This document shows, one piece after another, positions 48,420 through 57,320 of a stretch of 64,000 nt of DNA. The notes below the pieces were generated by a model. The model worked only from the letters and a program-made list of their open reading frames with translations, ran no database searches and had not been told where the DNA came from. Source of the DNA: Sulfuricurvum sp. IAE1 (GTDB lineage Bacteria > Campylobacterota > Campylobacteria > Campylobacterales > Sulfurimonadaceae); NCBI RefSeq assembly GCF_004347735.1, contig NZ_SLTI01000004.1:1-64000 (forward strand), in the 5' to 3' direction. The position numbers and the translations under genes were made by a program. Position 1 is the first letter of the stretch, and the number at the start of each line of letters is the position of its first letter.

Positions 48420-49792
48420 AAATCGCGCATCTGGAACTGATGCTGTTTTTTTTAACGGCATTCGTCTGTATCTTTTTATTTTTGTACGACGTCTACGTCG
48501 ATATTTCAATTACCTTTGCCCTTCTTGTCTCGATCGTCGTGTATCTTTTTACTTCCCCTACAATGAAGGGGAGAAGTTTTTCAAAAATCGTCATGATCGT
48601 TTATCTCGCCCCGTTTGTCCATCTTTATGAATACCTGATTTATGGATACGACTATCGTGAGCATGCTTTTGGGCTGCTCATGTCGAATTCATACTCATTT
48701 GTCCAACCGATCATCGAAACGATGGGGTTACTGGCGGCGACAGGCGCATTGGGACTGCTCATCGGTTTGATCAGCGGAGGGAAATTTCCCGGACGGTCCA
48801 CTCTCCCCTCCCAAAGTACGTATCTCCCCCTGTCGATGAGAGGATTTTGGTTCTTTCTTCTGCTATCTTTGTTCTTTGCCTTTATCGACAAACCGACGCA
48901 AACGATAACCGAAGCCGCATATACCGCTTCGCTCAACCTGCTGCAGCAGGCGGGGATATCGTTTAACGGGGCATGGCAGATGAGCTATATATTACTTGCC
49001 GCCGCTTACATCGACAGCGTCCTCAGCCGAGACCGCACCAAAACTTATTTGTTTGTCGCCGTATTGATACTGGAAACTTACTGGCAGTTCAGCACCGGCA
49101 ATCGCGAAATTATCGGTTTTTACCTCTTTTTACTCCTGATGAACGCTTATCGTATCCGCCGTACGAAACAAGCGGTTTTTCTGTTTCTTGCGGCGGTCTT
49201 CCTGCTCCTGGTATCCCAAATAGTCGGCGTAATGCGTTCAATGGCAACGGACAAAGACTTAGTCGAAATGGCGGCGACAATGTACGAGAACGTATATTTC
49301 GACCGAATGCTGCAAGGAACATGGAGCGCGGTTTGCCTCACTCCCCTTTCGGTCGCCGGAGATTACTATTACGGCCTTTTGGATTTCAAATACGGTTCGA
49401 CGTACCTCGACTACATTCTTTCGCTTCCTCCTTCGTTCCTAGCCGATATGCTGGGCTACATACGGCCAGTAAACGGCTTCGCGGGTCCTGCATGGGAAAT
49501 GCGCTACGGAATCGGCGGCACCCATGCCCTGGTCGTTCCGTTTATGAATTTCGGGATCATGGGGGTATTCGGGATCATGTTCTTATACGGTCTGCTGCTC
49601 TCCCGTATCGAAGCGAAACTTGCCGCTAACAATTTTTACAATCTGCTGTTGATCGGTGTATTCGCACTGAATATCCTTTTTTGGTTTTGGTACGGGGAAA
49701 TGTATATGATACGGGGGCTGATGGCTTATGCGTTTGCGGCTTTATTGTATTTTATAGCCGTGAAGGTCCAATGGAGATGGAAAGCAAGATGA
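48416..49792 (+). CDS. wzy: O-antigen polymerase Wzy-like membrane protein
   Basis: 458 residues with about ten to twelve transmembrane segments and a longer extracytoplasmic loop near 280-360. There is little sequence identity to well-known proteins, as is usual for Wzy. Its topology, and its place with wzx and transferases, support a polymerase. The GTG start overlaps the fucosyltransferase stop. Composition returns to GC-richer from about here. A different membrane transferase remains possible. Confidence 0.72.
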   Translation: MKIAHLELMLFFLTAFVCIFLFLYDVYVDISITFALLVSIVVYLFTSPTMKGRSFSKIVMIVYLAPFVHLYEYLIYGYDYREHAFGLLMSNSYSFVQPIIETMGLLAATGALGLLIGLISGGKFPGRSTLPSQSTYLPLSMRGFWFFLLLSLFFAFIDKPTQTITEAAYTASLNLLQQAGISFNGAWQMSYILLAAAYIDSVLSRDRTKTYLFVAVLILETYWQFSTGNREIIGFYLFLLLMNAYRIRRTKQAVFLFLAAVFLLLVSQIVGVMRSMATDKDLVEMAATMYENVYFDRMLQGTWSAVCLTPLSVAGDYYYGLLDFKYGSTYLDYILSLPPSFLADMLGYIRPVNGFAGPAWEMRYGIGGTHALVVPFMNFGIMGVFGIMFLYGLLLSRIEAKLAANNFYNLLLIGVFALNILFWFWYGEMYMIRGLMAYAFAALLYFIAVKVQWRWKAR

Positions 49793-50868
49793 AAATTTTG
49801 GTCGTTGCCGACGGAATCGGCGAAGAAATTTACGACAGGGCTTTTTACGAAGCACTTTTGGAACTGGGCCACGATGCCCATCGTTTTACATGGAAAGAAT
49901 ACTATCGCCACTACCAGTATCCCAACCGTTTCGACACCGACGGAAACAGCATCAAATCTCTCTATTACCGGATTCAAAATCGCTTCATTACCGGACCGGT
50001 GACCGCGAAGATCAATTCTGATCTGATCAAACGCTGTAAACAGCTTCATCCCGACCTTGTTTTCATCTATCGCGGAACGCACATCTACCCTTCGACAATA
50101 CGTGACATCCGCAAAACCGGGGCGCTTGTTTTCGGCTACAATAATGACGATCCTTTTTCCCCCGAATATCCCCGCTACTTCTGGCGTCATTTTAGACGTT
50201 CCATCCCCTTTTACGACCACATTTTTGCGTATCGCTGGAAAAACATCGACGATTATCACCGTATGGGTTATCGCAAAACTTCCCTGTTGCGTTCGTATTA
50301 CCTAAAAAAGAACAATTTTCGATCGGATGCCGTACAGCCGGCCTATGCGTGCGATGTAATCTTCATCGGCCATTTTGAAAACGACGGAAGGGATTTGGCT
50401 ATCAAGGCGCTACTCGATGCCGGGGTCGATCTGAAACTGTTCGGTACAGGATGGGAGACATCCGACCTTCACGATTTTTTCGTTCAACGGTTCGGTGCCA
50501 TCAAACCGCTTTATCACGCAGAGTACAACAAAGCGCTCAACAGTGCAAAAATTGCGCTAGTCTTTCTGTCCAAGCTAAACAATGACACCTACACCCGAAG
50601 ATGTTTTGAAATACCCGCAACCGGAACAATGATGATGGCCGAATACACCGCCGATTTGGCCGGTATGTTTGAAGAAGGCAAAGATGCGGAGTTTTTTCGG
50701 AATCATGACGAACTCGTTGAAAAAGTGCTCCGCTATATTCGGCATCCCGAACGGATTTCCGAAGTTGGCTCCACCGGTTATGCACGGCTACTCGCCGACG
50801 GGCACGAAGTAACCGACAGGGCAGCCAGCGTGGTCGAACAATATTATCAATGCAAAGGGATCAACTAA
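49789..50868 (+). CDS. CgeB-like glycosyltransferase
   Basis: 359 residues of GT-B fold. The start MKILVVADGIGEEIYDRAFYEAL, the YRGTHIYPSTI and GYNNDDPFSPEYP segments and a C-terminal CFEIPATGTMMMAEYT block match the CgeB/DUF3880 family. The ATG at 49789 overlaps the wzy stop (ATGA) with a GGAAAG upstream; a longer in-frame extension inside wzy is not used. Donor unknown. Confidence 0.82.
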   Translation: MKILVVADGIGEEIYDRAFYEALLELGHDAHRFTWKEYYRHYQYPNRFDTDGNSIKSLYYRIQNRFITGPVTAKINSDLIKRCKQLHPDLVFIYRGTHIYPSTIRDIRKTGALVFGYNNDDPFSPEYPRYFWRHFRRSIPFYDHIFAYRWKNIDDYHRMGYRKTSLLRSYYLKKNNFRSDAVQPAYACDVIFIGHFENDGRDLAIKALLDAGVDLKLFGTGWETSDLHDFFVQRFGAIKPLYHAEYNKALNSAKIALVFLSKLNNDTYTRRCFEIPATGTMMMAEYTADLAGMFEEGKDAEFFRNHDELVEKVLRYIRHPERISEVGSTGYARLLADGHEVTDRAASVVEQYYQCKGIN

Positions 50869-52718
50869 TGTGCGGAATCTGCGGTGCTTATTCGCATCAT
50901 GAAAACATTCGACCCGATCGGCTTCGTGCAGCCATCAATACGTTCAGTCCCAGAGGACCGGACCACCAGGAAACATGGAGTCAGGATAATGTCGGTTTAG
51001 GACACGCACGCCTGGCGATTCTCGACCTTGATGCCAAGGCCAATCAACCCATGACGTCACGATGCGGCCGCTACGTTATCGTATACAACGGCGAAATCTA
51101 TAATTTCCAGGACATCAAAAACGATCTCGCAGGCGAATCCATCCCGTGGCACACCCATTCCGACACGGAAGTCATTCTGGAAGCCTACAAAAAATGGGGC
51201 ACGGAATGCCTGAACCGATTTAACGGCATGTTTGCTTTTGCAATCTGGGACAAAAAAGACCAACAGCTTTTCTGTGCACGCGACAGAATGGGGAAAAAAC
51301 CCTTTTATTACGCCCTCAACGAAAACGGTTTTTATTTCGCCTCACGCCCTTCCGCGCTGTTCGAAATGGACACTATTTCCAAGGAGATCGACCTTCAGGC
51401 TCTTCGGATCTATTTCGAAATCGGATACATTCCCGGAGAGCTGTCGATTTACCGGGCGGTCAAAATGCTTCCACCCGCCCATTATCTGATCTTCAAAAAC
51501 AAAACGGTCAAACAAACCCGATATTGGGATTATCGCCAGATCGAACCCGATCCATCGATGCTGGACTGTTCCGAAGACGAGTTGCTGGACGAACTCGACG
51601 AGTTGCTGGTTTCCGCCGTCAAATACCGTCTGATTGCCGATGTTCCGGTCGGTACTTTCTTATCGGGAGGTATCGACAGTTCCCTCGTCACGGCAATCGC
51701 TGCAAAACTGACATCGCATCCCCTCTCGACCTTTTCGATCGGATTTAACGAACCCCGGTGGGATGAAAGTGTCCATGCCGCGAATGTCGCACGCCATCTC
51801 AAAACCAACCATTTCACGGAGACGCTTGATATCGCAAACCTCATCGATCTCATGCCTACATTCGTTCAAAACTTCGATGAACCTTTTTTTGACAGCTCCG
51901 CCTTTCCGACCATGGCGGTCTCACGGCTTGCACGTCATCACGTCACCGTATCACTGACCGGTGATGGAGCCGACGAACTATTCGGAGGATATCATTATTA
52001 CAATATCGTTGACAAACTCCAGCCGTTTTACCGATTTCCCAAGCCGTTGCGTTCACCGTTTGCCCATATCGTCGGCATGATACCGTCTCACAAATTCAAG
52101 CTCCTCTCCAAAGCACTCCAACAAGAAGACCTGGCGGCGGCATTTGCTTTTTCGCGAAGCATTTCAAAAGACTTTAACGGCGTACTCGATGACACGGTTC
52201 TCAAACAAACATCGAGCATACGCGACTTTTTCTCGCACGCCTCGGCCGAAATGCCCGGCCGACTCGACCCGATCGAGCGGTCCATGCGACTGGATGCGTT
52301 TTTTACACTGCCCGACGACTATCTCCAAAAAGTCGATATCGCGAGCATGGCTTTTTCGCTCGAAACCCGTTCGCCTTTTCTTGACTACCGCATCGTCGAA
52401 TGGGCGGCACGTCTTCCAAGCCGTTTCAAAGTCCGCAACGGGGTTAACAAATACCTGCTGCGAAAACTTGCCTACCGATACGTACCACAGGAAATCCTCG
52501 ACCGTCCGAAACAGGGCTTCGGAGTCCCGGTGGGCGACTGGATCAAAAAAGATCTGGCCGGCCATTATCAGCAATTGTTATCCGATTCAACTGCTCCTCA
52601 TCTGAATAAACATAAAATACGCGAACTGCTGGAGATCCACACAAGCGGAAAACGGGACATTCATCCGTTGCTATGGGCTATTTATACTTATTTACTGTGG
52701 GAGAAACATTATGATTAA
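50868..52718 (+). CDS. asnB: asparagine-synthetase-like amidotransferase
   Basis: 616 residues. The N-terminal glutaminase has the nucleophile C2 (MCGICG), so the start must be ATG 50868, which shares a base with the previous stop. The synthetase domain has the ATP loop SGGIDSS (266-272). The fold is AsnB, but in O-antigen loci such proteins (WbpS type) amidate uronic acids to uronamides. The uronate-making genes at 39.4-42.9 kb make that role likely. Plain asparagine synthesis remains possible. Confidence 0.88.
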   Translation: MCGICGAYSHHENIRPDRLRAAINTFSPRGPDHQETWSQDNVGLGHARLAILDLDAKANQPMTSRCGRYVIVYNGEIYNFQDIKNDLAGESIPWHTHSDTEVILEAYKKWGTECLNRFNGMFAFAIWDKKDQQLFCARDRMGKKPFYYALNENGFYFASRPSALFEMDTISKEIDLQALRIYFEIGYIPGELSIYRAVKMLPPAHYLIFKNKTVKQTRYWDYRQIEPDPSMLDCSEDELLDELDELLVSAVKYRLIADVPVGTFLSGGIDSSLVTAIAAKLTSHPLSTFSIGFNEPRWDESVHAANVARHLKTNHFTETLDIANLIDLMPTFVQNFDEPFFDSSAFPTMAVSRLARHHVTVSLTGDGADELFGGYHYYNIVDKLQPFYRFPKPLRSPFAHIVGMIPSHKFKLLSKALQQEDLAAAFAFSRSISKDFNGVLDDTVLKQTSSIRDFFSHASAEMPGRLDPIERSMRLDAFFTLPDDYLQKVDIASMAFSLETRSPFLDYRIVEWAARLPSRFKVRNGVNKYLLRKLAYRYVPQEILDRPKQGFGVPVGDWIKKDLAGHYQQLLSDSTAPHLNKHKIRELLEIHTSGKRDIHPLLWAIYTYLLWEKHYD

Positions 52719-53685
52719 ACAATGGGCTTTGGATGTCTTGTGCTGTCCGAAATGCGCGGGAGCACTAGCGACTGCCGAAGAAGGGGTACGATGCGAAAAA
52801 TGCGGCAAAACCTATCCCTACGAAAACGGTATTCTCCGTTTCGTCGAGATGGATAATTATGCCGAAAGCTTCGGATTTCAATGGAATCACTTCAAAAAAA
52901 CACAGCATGATTCCGCAAACGAATACGCTCATTCGACCCGCCGCTTTCTCGCCGAAACCGGATGGAATGAACAGGATCTTGCCGGCAACACCGTACTAGA
53001 CGGAGGATGCGGCAACGGCCGTTTTACCGAAATAGCTCTCAGAATGGGCGCCAAAGTCATCGCACTCGATCTTTCCAACGCGGTCGAAACCTGTTATTCC
53101 AATATGACCGAAGCAGGTTTTACCAACGAAAATTTTCTGGTTGTTCAGGCCTCATTTTATGAAATGCCGGTCAGGGAAAAAAGTCTGGATAAAGCGTTCA
53201 GTCTGGGTGTTTTGCAACATACCCCCAATCCCCGTCTTTCGCTCGAAAAAATTGCATCCCTCGTAAAACCGGGTGGAGCAATCGCATTTTGGGTATACGA
53301 AAAAAACTGGAAAATGTGGATGGATTACCGTTACTATTTTCGAACAGTTACCAAATATCTTTCTAAAAATGCCAATTGGAAACTAAGTCTTTTTTTGACC
53401 CATACGTTCTTTCCACTCGCCTGGGTCCTGAACAAATACCTCGGATTGCCGGGAAAAGTTATCAGCCGCGTATTTTTGCCGATCGCTTTTCGCCGCGTCC
53501 ACTCGTCAATGGGATATGCCGATTCCAAGACATGGACTTTGCTGGACACGTTTGACAACCTTTCACCGCGATACGACCTGCCGATTTCCGAAAAAGAGAT
53601 ATTTCAATGGTTGGAAGCCTGCGGCTTCGGCGGCATCGTACGTCAGTCCACTCCGGGATTGGCCGTCAAAGCAACCAAAAAATGA
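52711..53685 (+). CDS. methyltransferase with N-terminal zinc ribbon
   Basis: 324 residues. A Trm112-like zinc ribbon (C12-x2-C15, C28-x2-C31) precedes a class I methyltransferase domain with DGGCGNGRF (97-105), FSLGVLQHTP and LVKPGGAI. A hydrophobic stretch near 225-245 may attach it to the membrane. It overlaps asnB by eight bases and the GT4 gene by four. Substrate is not known; sugar or lipid-linked intermediates are likely. Confidence 0.83.
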   Translation: MIKQWALDVLCCPKCAGALATAEEGVRCEKCGKTYPYENGILRFVEMDNYAESFGFQWNHFKKTQHDSANEYAHSTRRFLAETGWNEQDLAGNTVLDGGCGNGRFTEIALRMGAKVIALDLSNAVETCYSNMTEAGFTNENFLVVQASFYEMPVREKSLDKAFSLGVLQHTPNPRLSLEKIASLVKPGGAIAFWVYEKNWKMWMDYRYYFRTVTKYLSKNANWKLSLFLTHTFFPLAWVLNKYLGLPGKVISRVFLPIAFRRVHSSMGYADSKTWTLLDTFDNLSPRYDLPISEKEIFQWLEACGFGGIVRQSTPGLAVKATKK

Positions 53686-54827
53686 AAAAAATCTTTATCA
53701 ATGCTCTTTCTGCCCATCAGGGAGGAGGGCAAACGTATCTGCTGAACCTTTTTGAAAACCGCCCGAAAGGGGAATTCGAAATCCACCTTCTGGTCCATCG
53801 CAAAAACCGGTATCTGTTCGAGCGGTTCAGAGCGGATGATTTTATGCTGGTTGAAAACAATCTGGCTTCGGGCAACATCGTTCAACGCGTACTATTTGAA
53901 AAATTCTTTCTTCCGGGACTGCTCCAACGGCTTGGTATCGATGTCTACTACGCGCCCGGCGGGATCATGAACGTTGCCGTCCCCCAAGGGTGCACAAGTG
54001 TCGTCGCATTCCGCAACATGCTCCCTTTTCAGAGCGAATCGATCGCCAAATATCCTCTGCTGAGTTACATGCGCTTCCGCAATACCGTACTACGCCATGT
54101 TTTCCTCCAGTCGTTCCGCAACGCCGATAAAGTGATCTTCATCTCCGATTACGCACGCGCGGTGATCCGTCGTTTTATCCCGGATATTGACCGTAAAAGT
54201 ACGGTGATCTACCACGGGCTGAACGAAATGTTCCTATATTCCCCTCATAAACTTATTTCAGAAGAACCGTTCCCCTATCACGACTATTATCTGTACGTTT
54301 CGACTCTTGACGTCTATAAATCGCAGCTCGAGCTGATTGAAAGCTGGAATACCCTGACCCGTACGCACAATTTTTCGAAAAAGCTCCTGCTGGTAGGGCC
54401 GCAAGACAGCTTTTACGGTCCGCTGGTCACCGACAAAATCCGGGAGTACGGTCTCGAAGATTCAGTAATCTACATCGGCAAAGTCCCTTACGAACGACTT
54501 CCCCTCTACTATCACCATGCCGAAGCGATCCTCTATGCCTCGATCTGTGAAAATTGCCCCAATATCCTCCTCGAATCGATGGCCAGCCGCAAAATGATCT
54601 ATTGTTCCAATCATCAACCGATGCCTGAATTCGGACAGGAGAGTGTCGTCTATTTCGATCCCCATGATCCGGATGAACTGGTACGGCTCATTCTCTCTTG
54701 CGACGGTGATACGGAACTGCACCAGGACTATGGCCGAAAAGCGATGGAGCAGGCCCGAAAATTCGACTGGGTGAAAACCGCGCATGAAACGTTTGCGTAT
54801 TTGACAGAATCAAAGATAGTGTTATGA
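53682..54827 (+). CDS. glycosyltransferase family 4
   Basis: 381 residues of GT-B fold. NALSAHQGGGQTYLLNL near the N-terminus is the acceptor glycine loop. KLLLVGPQDS and ICENCPNILLESMAS (E-x7-E) are the donor-site motifs of family 4. The ATG overlaps the methyltransferase stop (ATGA). Likely an O-unit transferase acting in the cytoplasm. Confidence 0.88.
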   Translation: MKKIFINALSAHQGGGQTYLLNLFENRPKGEFEIHLLVHRKNRYLFERFRADDFMLVENNLASGNIVQRVLFEKFFLPGLLQRLGIDVYYAPGGIMNVAVPQGCTSVVAFRNMLPFQSESIAKYPLLSYMRFRNTVLRHVFLQSFRNADKVIFISDYARAVIRRFIPDIDRKSTVIYHGLNEMFLYSPHKLISEEPFPYHDYYLYVSTLDVYKSQLELIESWNTLTRTHNFSKKLLLVGPQDSFYGPLVTDKIREYGLEDSVIYIGKVPYERLPLYYHHAEAILYASICENCPNILLESMASRKMIYCSNHQPMPEFGQESVVYFDPHDPDELVRLILSCDGDTELHQDYGRKAMEQARKFDWVKTAHETFAYLTESKIVL

Positions 54828-54882
54828 ATAATCATGATATCATAACCATCAAAATTCTTAACCCGATTAAAGTCTATACGAT

Positions 54883-55266
54883 ATGAACCGAAAAAACAGC
54901 GAACTTAAAAAGTTTTCTTTATTATTGTCTCTTGTTCTTTTCGGAACAGGCATATATACGTTCACTGCCTCCTCATCTACTTATCCCTATTTTTTTGCTT
55001 TTTCGATTATTTTTACCGCCATTGCCTATACAAAACCCGGTTTGCTCTCACCTCTGTACTCAGGATGGATGCGTATCGGCCACATTATGGGAACGGTCTC
55101 ATCCAAAATCATATTAGCGATCCTTTTTTACGGTGTTTTCACCCCGATTGCAATCATCTTGAAAATTCGGGGCAAAGACCTTTTAAATAAAAAATTCGAC
55201 AGGAACGAAGCAAGTTACTGGATCGAACGCCAAGAACAACCCAATTCGATGAAAAATCAATTCTAA
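54883..55266 (+). CDS. SxtJ-like small membrane protein
   Basis: 127 residues with about three hydrophobic segments (roughly 12-30, 34-50 and 72-95) and a charged C-terminus containing the short DRNEASYWIERQE motif. It matches the SxtJ family, first noted in saxitoxin clusters and often found beside carbamoyltransferases. Function is not established. It is the first gene of a four-gene module with DUF5989, carbamoyltransferase and SGNH hydrolase. Confidence 0.78.
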   Translation: MNRKNSELKKFSLLLSLVLFGTGIYTFTASSSTYPYFFAFSIIFTAIAYTKPGLLSPLYSGWMRIGHIMGTVSSKIILAILFYGVFTPIAIILKIRGKDLLNKKFDRNEASYWIERQEQPNSMKNQF

Positions 55267-55276
55267 AGGAAAGAAG

Positions 55277-55426
55277 ATGTCTTTTTTACAAGAGCTGTGG
55301 GCATTCATGAAAGCCCGTAAAAAACTTTGGCTGGCTCCGATTATTTTTCTCATGCTGTTGCTCGGGGCATTGATCGTTTTGGCAGAAGGAAGCGTTGTGG
55401 CCCCCTTCATTTACACGCTGTTTTAG
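55277..55426 (+). CDS. DUF5989-like small membrane protein
   Basis: Only 49 residues: a charged start (FLQELWAFMKARKKLWLAP) and one transmembrane helix (about 18-37), then a short tail ending FIYTLF. AAAGGAAAGAAG precedes the ATG by normal distance. The pattern fits the DUF5989 family, which accompanies SxtJ and NodU/CmcH carbamoyltransferases. It may help place the carbamoyltransferase at the membrane (inference). Confidence 0.78.
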   Translation: MSFLQELWAFMKARKKLWLAPIIFLMLLLGALIVLAEGSVVAPFIYTLF

Positions 55427-55433
55427 GAAAAAA

Positions 55434-57320
55434 ATGTACGTTTTAGGTATATCGGCATACTATCACGACTCTGCTGCGGTACTGATACACGATGAAACCA
55501 TCGTGGCTGCAGTTCAGGAAGAGCGTTTCACCCGAAAAAAAGCAGATGCATCGTTTCCTCTGCATTCGATTCGTTATTGTCTTGAAGAAGCCGGAATCAC
55601 TCTTGATCAAATCGATTATGTCGCTTTTTACGACAAGCCTTTCGTGAAATTTGAACGCCTTTTAGAAACCTATTTGTCCGAAGCACCGCTCGGATTCGCC
55701 TCTTTCGTACTTTCCATCCCGGTTTGGCTGAAAGATAAACTTTTTCTTAAAGAGACTCTGGGACGGGAACTGCAAAAACTGTTTGAAGAACTCAATCCGG
55801 ATGCAGATACTAAAACAAGTAAAGCCTTCAAAGCTTCTGTCACACACAAAATCATGTTCGGCGAACATCATCAAAGCCATGCAGCCAGCGCTTTTTACCC
55901 AAGCCCTTTCGAAGAAGCGGCAATATTGACCGTCGATGGCGTAGGCGAATGGACAACCACTTCACTCGCTTACGGCAAAAACAATACGGTCCATTTTTTG
56001 GAGGAAATTCGCTTCCCCCATTCTCTGGGACTGCTTTATTCGGCTTTTACGTATTACACCGGTTTCAAAGTCAATAGCGGCGAGTATAAAGTAATGGGAT
56101 TGGCTCCTTATGGCAATCCAAAATACGTTTCGCTGATTAAAGAACACCTCATTGATATCAAAGAAGACGGCTCCTTCAAACTGGATATGAGCTATTTCAA
56201 CTATACCACCGGCCTAACGATGACCAATCGGAAATTCCATGATCTTTTTGGAGGACCGCCTCGAAAAGCCGAGAGTCAATTAACTCAAAAAGAAATGGAT
56301 CTGGCCGCATCAATACAGGTAGTAACCGAAGAAATTTTGATTGCGATGGCCCGTCATGCTAAAAAAATCACCGGGTCGGACAATCTGTGTCTTGCCGGAG
56401 GGGTAGCGCTCAATTGCGTTGCCAACGGAAAACTGCTCAAAGAAAATATTTTTAAAAACATCTGGATACAACCGGCCGCAGGGGATGCTGGAGGTGCGCT
56501 CGGCGGTGCAATGAGCGTTTACTATCAAGAATGTGGAAATGGCCGTACAATTCATCCGGATGAGATGGATAAAATGAAAGGTTCTTATCTCGGACCGAAA
56601 TACTCTTCCGAAACCGTCAAAGTATATCTAGATTCTCTCTGCGCCGTATACGATTATTATGAAGACGAATCAACATTGCTTGAAACCGTAGCAGCCAGCC
56701 TTGCTGAAGGAAAAGTAGTCGGCTGGCATTATGACCGTATGGAATTCGGCCCTCGTTCTCTCGGGCATCGAAGCATCATCGGCGACGCTCGAAATACGCA
56801 AATGCAATCGACCATGAATTTGAAAATCAAATACCGGGAGTCTTTCAGACCGTTTGCCCCGAGCGTGTTGCGTGAAAAAGTGCATCAATGGTTCGAGTTG
56901 GATACAGACAGTCCCTACATGCTTCTGGTTGCACCTGTTAAACAAGAGAAATGCTTCACTATGACCGAAGAGCAGGAAACTCTTTTCGGCATTGACAAGC
57001 TTAATGTTCCTCGCAGCGAAATTCCCGCCGTAACCCACATCGATTACAGTGCGAGGATACAAACCGTCCACGAATCGACAAACCCCCGGTACTACCGTCT
57101 TTTGCAAGAATTCGAAAAAAGAACCGGCTGTCCGGTCATCGTAAATACCTCTTTTAACGTGCGAGGAGAACCGATCGTCTGTACGCCCGAGGACAGTTAC
57201 CGCTGCTTTATGCGGACTGAAATCGATGTGCTCGTAATTGACAATTATCTCCTCTACAAACCTCTTCAGCCGACATTTTCCGATGCCGGAACCTGGCAAA
57301 CGGAGTTTGAACTTGACTAA
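55434..57320 (+). CDS. carbamoyltransferase (NodU/CmcH family)
   Basis: 628 residues. The N-terminal ASKHA-type domain starts VLGISAYYHDSAAVL and has the metal site HHQSH (145-149); the C-terminal YrdC-like domain contains HRSIIGDARN and NTSFNVRGEP. The family uses carbamoyl phosphate and ATP to O-carbamoylate sugars or antibiotics. Here the polysaccharide is the likely target. The ATG at 55434 follows GGAAAAAA, eight bases after the small gene's stop. Confidence 0.92.
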   Translation: MYVLGISAYYHDSAAVLIHDETIVAAVQEERFTRKKADASFPLHSIRYCLEEAGITLDQIDYVAFYDKPFVKFERLLETYLSEAPLGFASFVLSIPVWLKDKLFLKETLGRELQKLFEELNPDADTKTSKAFKASVTHKIMFGEHHQSHAASAFYPSPFEEAAILTVDGVGEWTTTSLAYGKNNTVHFLEEIRFPHSLGLLYSAFTYYTGFKVNSGEYKVMGLAPYGNPKYVSLIKEHLIDIKEDGSFKLDMSYFNYTTGLTMTNRKFHDLFGGPPRKAESQLTQKEMDLAASIQVVTEEILIAMARHAKKITGSDNLCLAGGVALNCVANGKLLKENIFKNIWIQPAAGDAGGALGGAMSVYYQECGNGRTIHPDEMDKMKGSYLGPKYSSETVKVYLDSLCAVYDYYEDESTLLETVAASLAEGKVVGWHYDRMEFGPRSLGHRSIIGDARNTQMQSTMNLKIKYRESFRPFAPSVLREKVHQWFELDTDSPYMLLVAPVKQEKCFTMTEEQETLFGIDKLNVPRSEIPAVTHIDYSARIQTVHESTNPRYYRLLQEFEKRTGCPVIVNTSFNVRGEPIVCTPEDSYRCFMRTEIDVLVIDNYLLYKPLQPTFSDAGTWQTEFELD

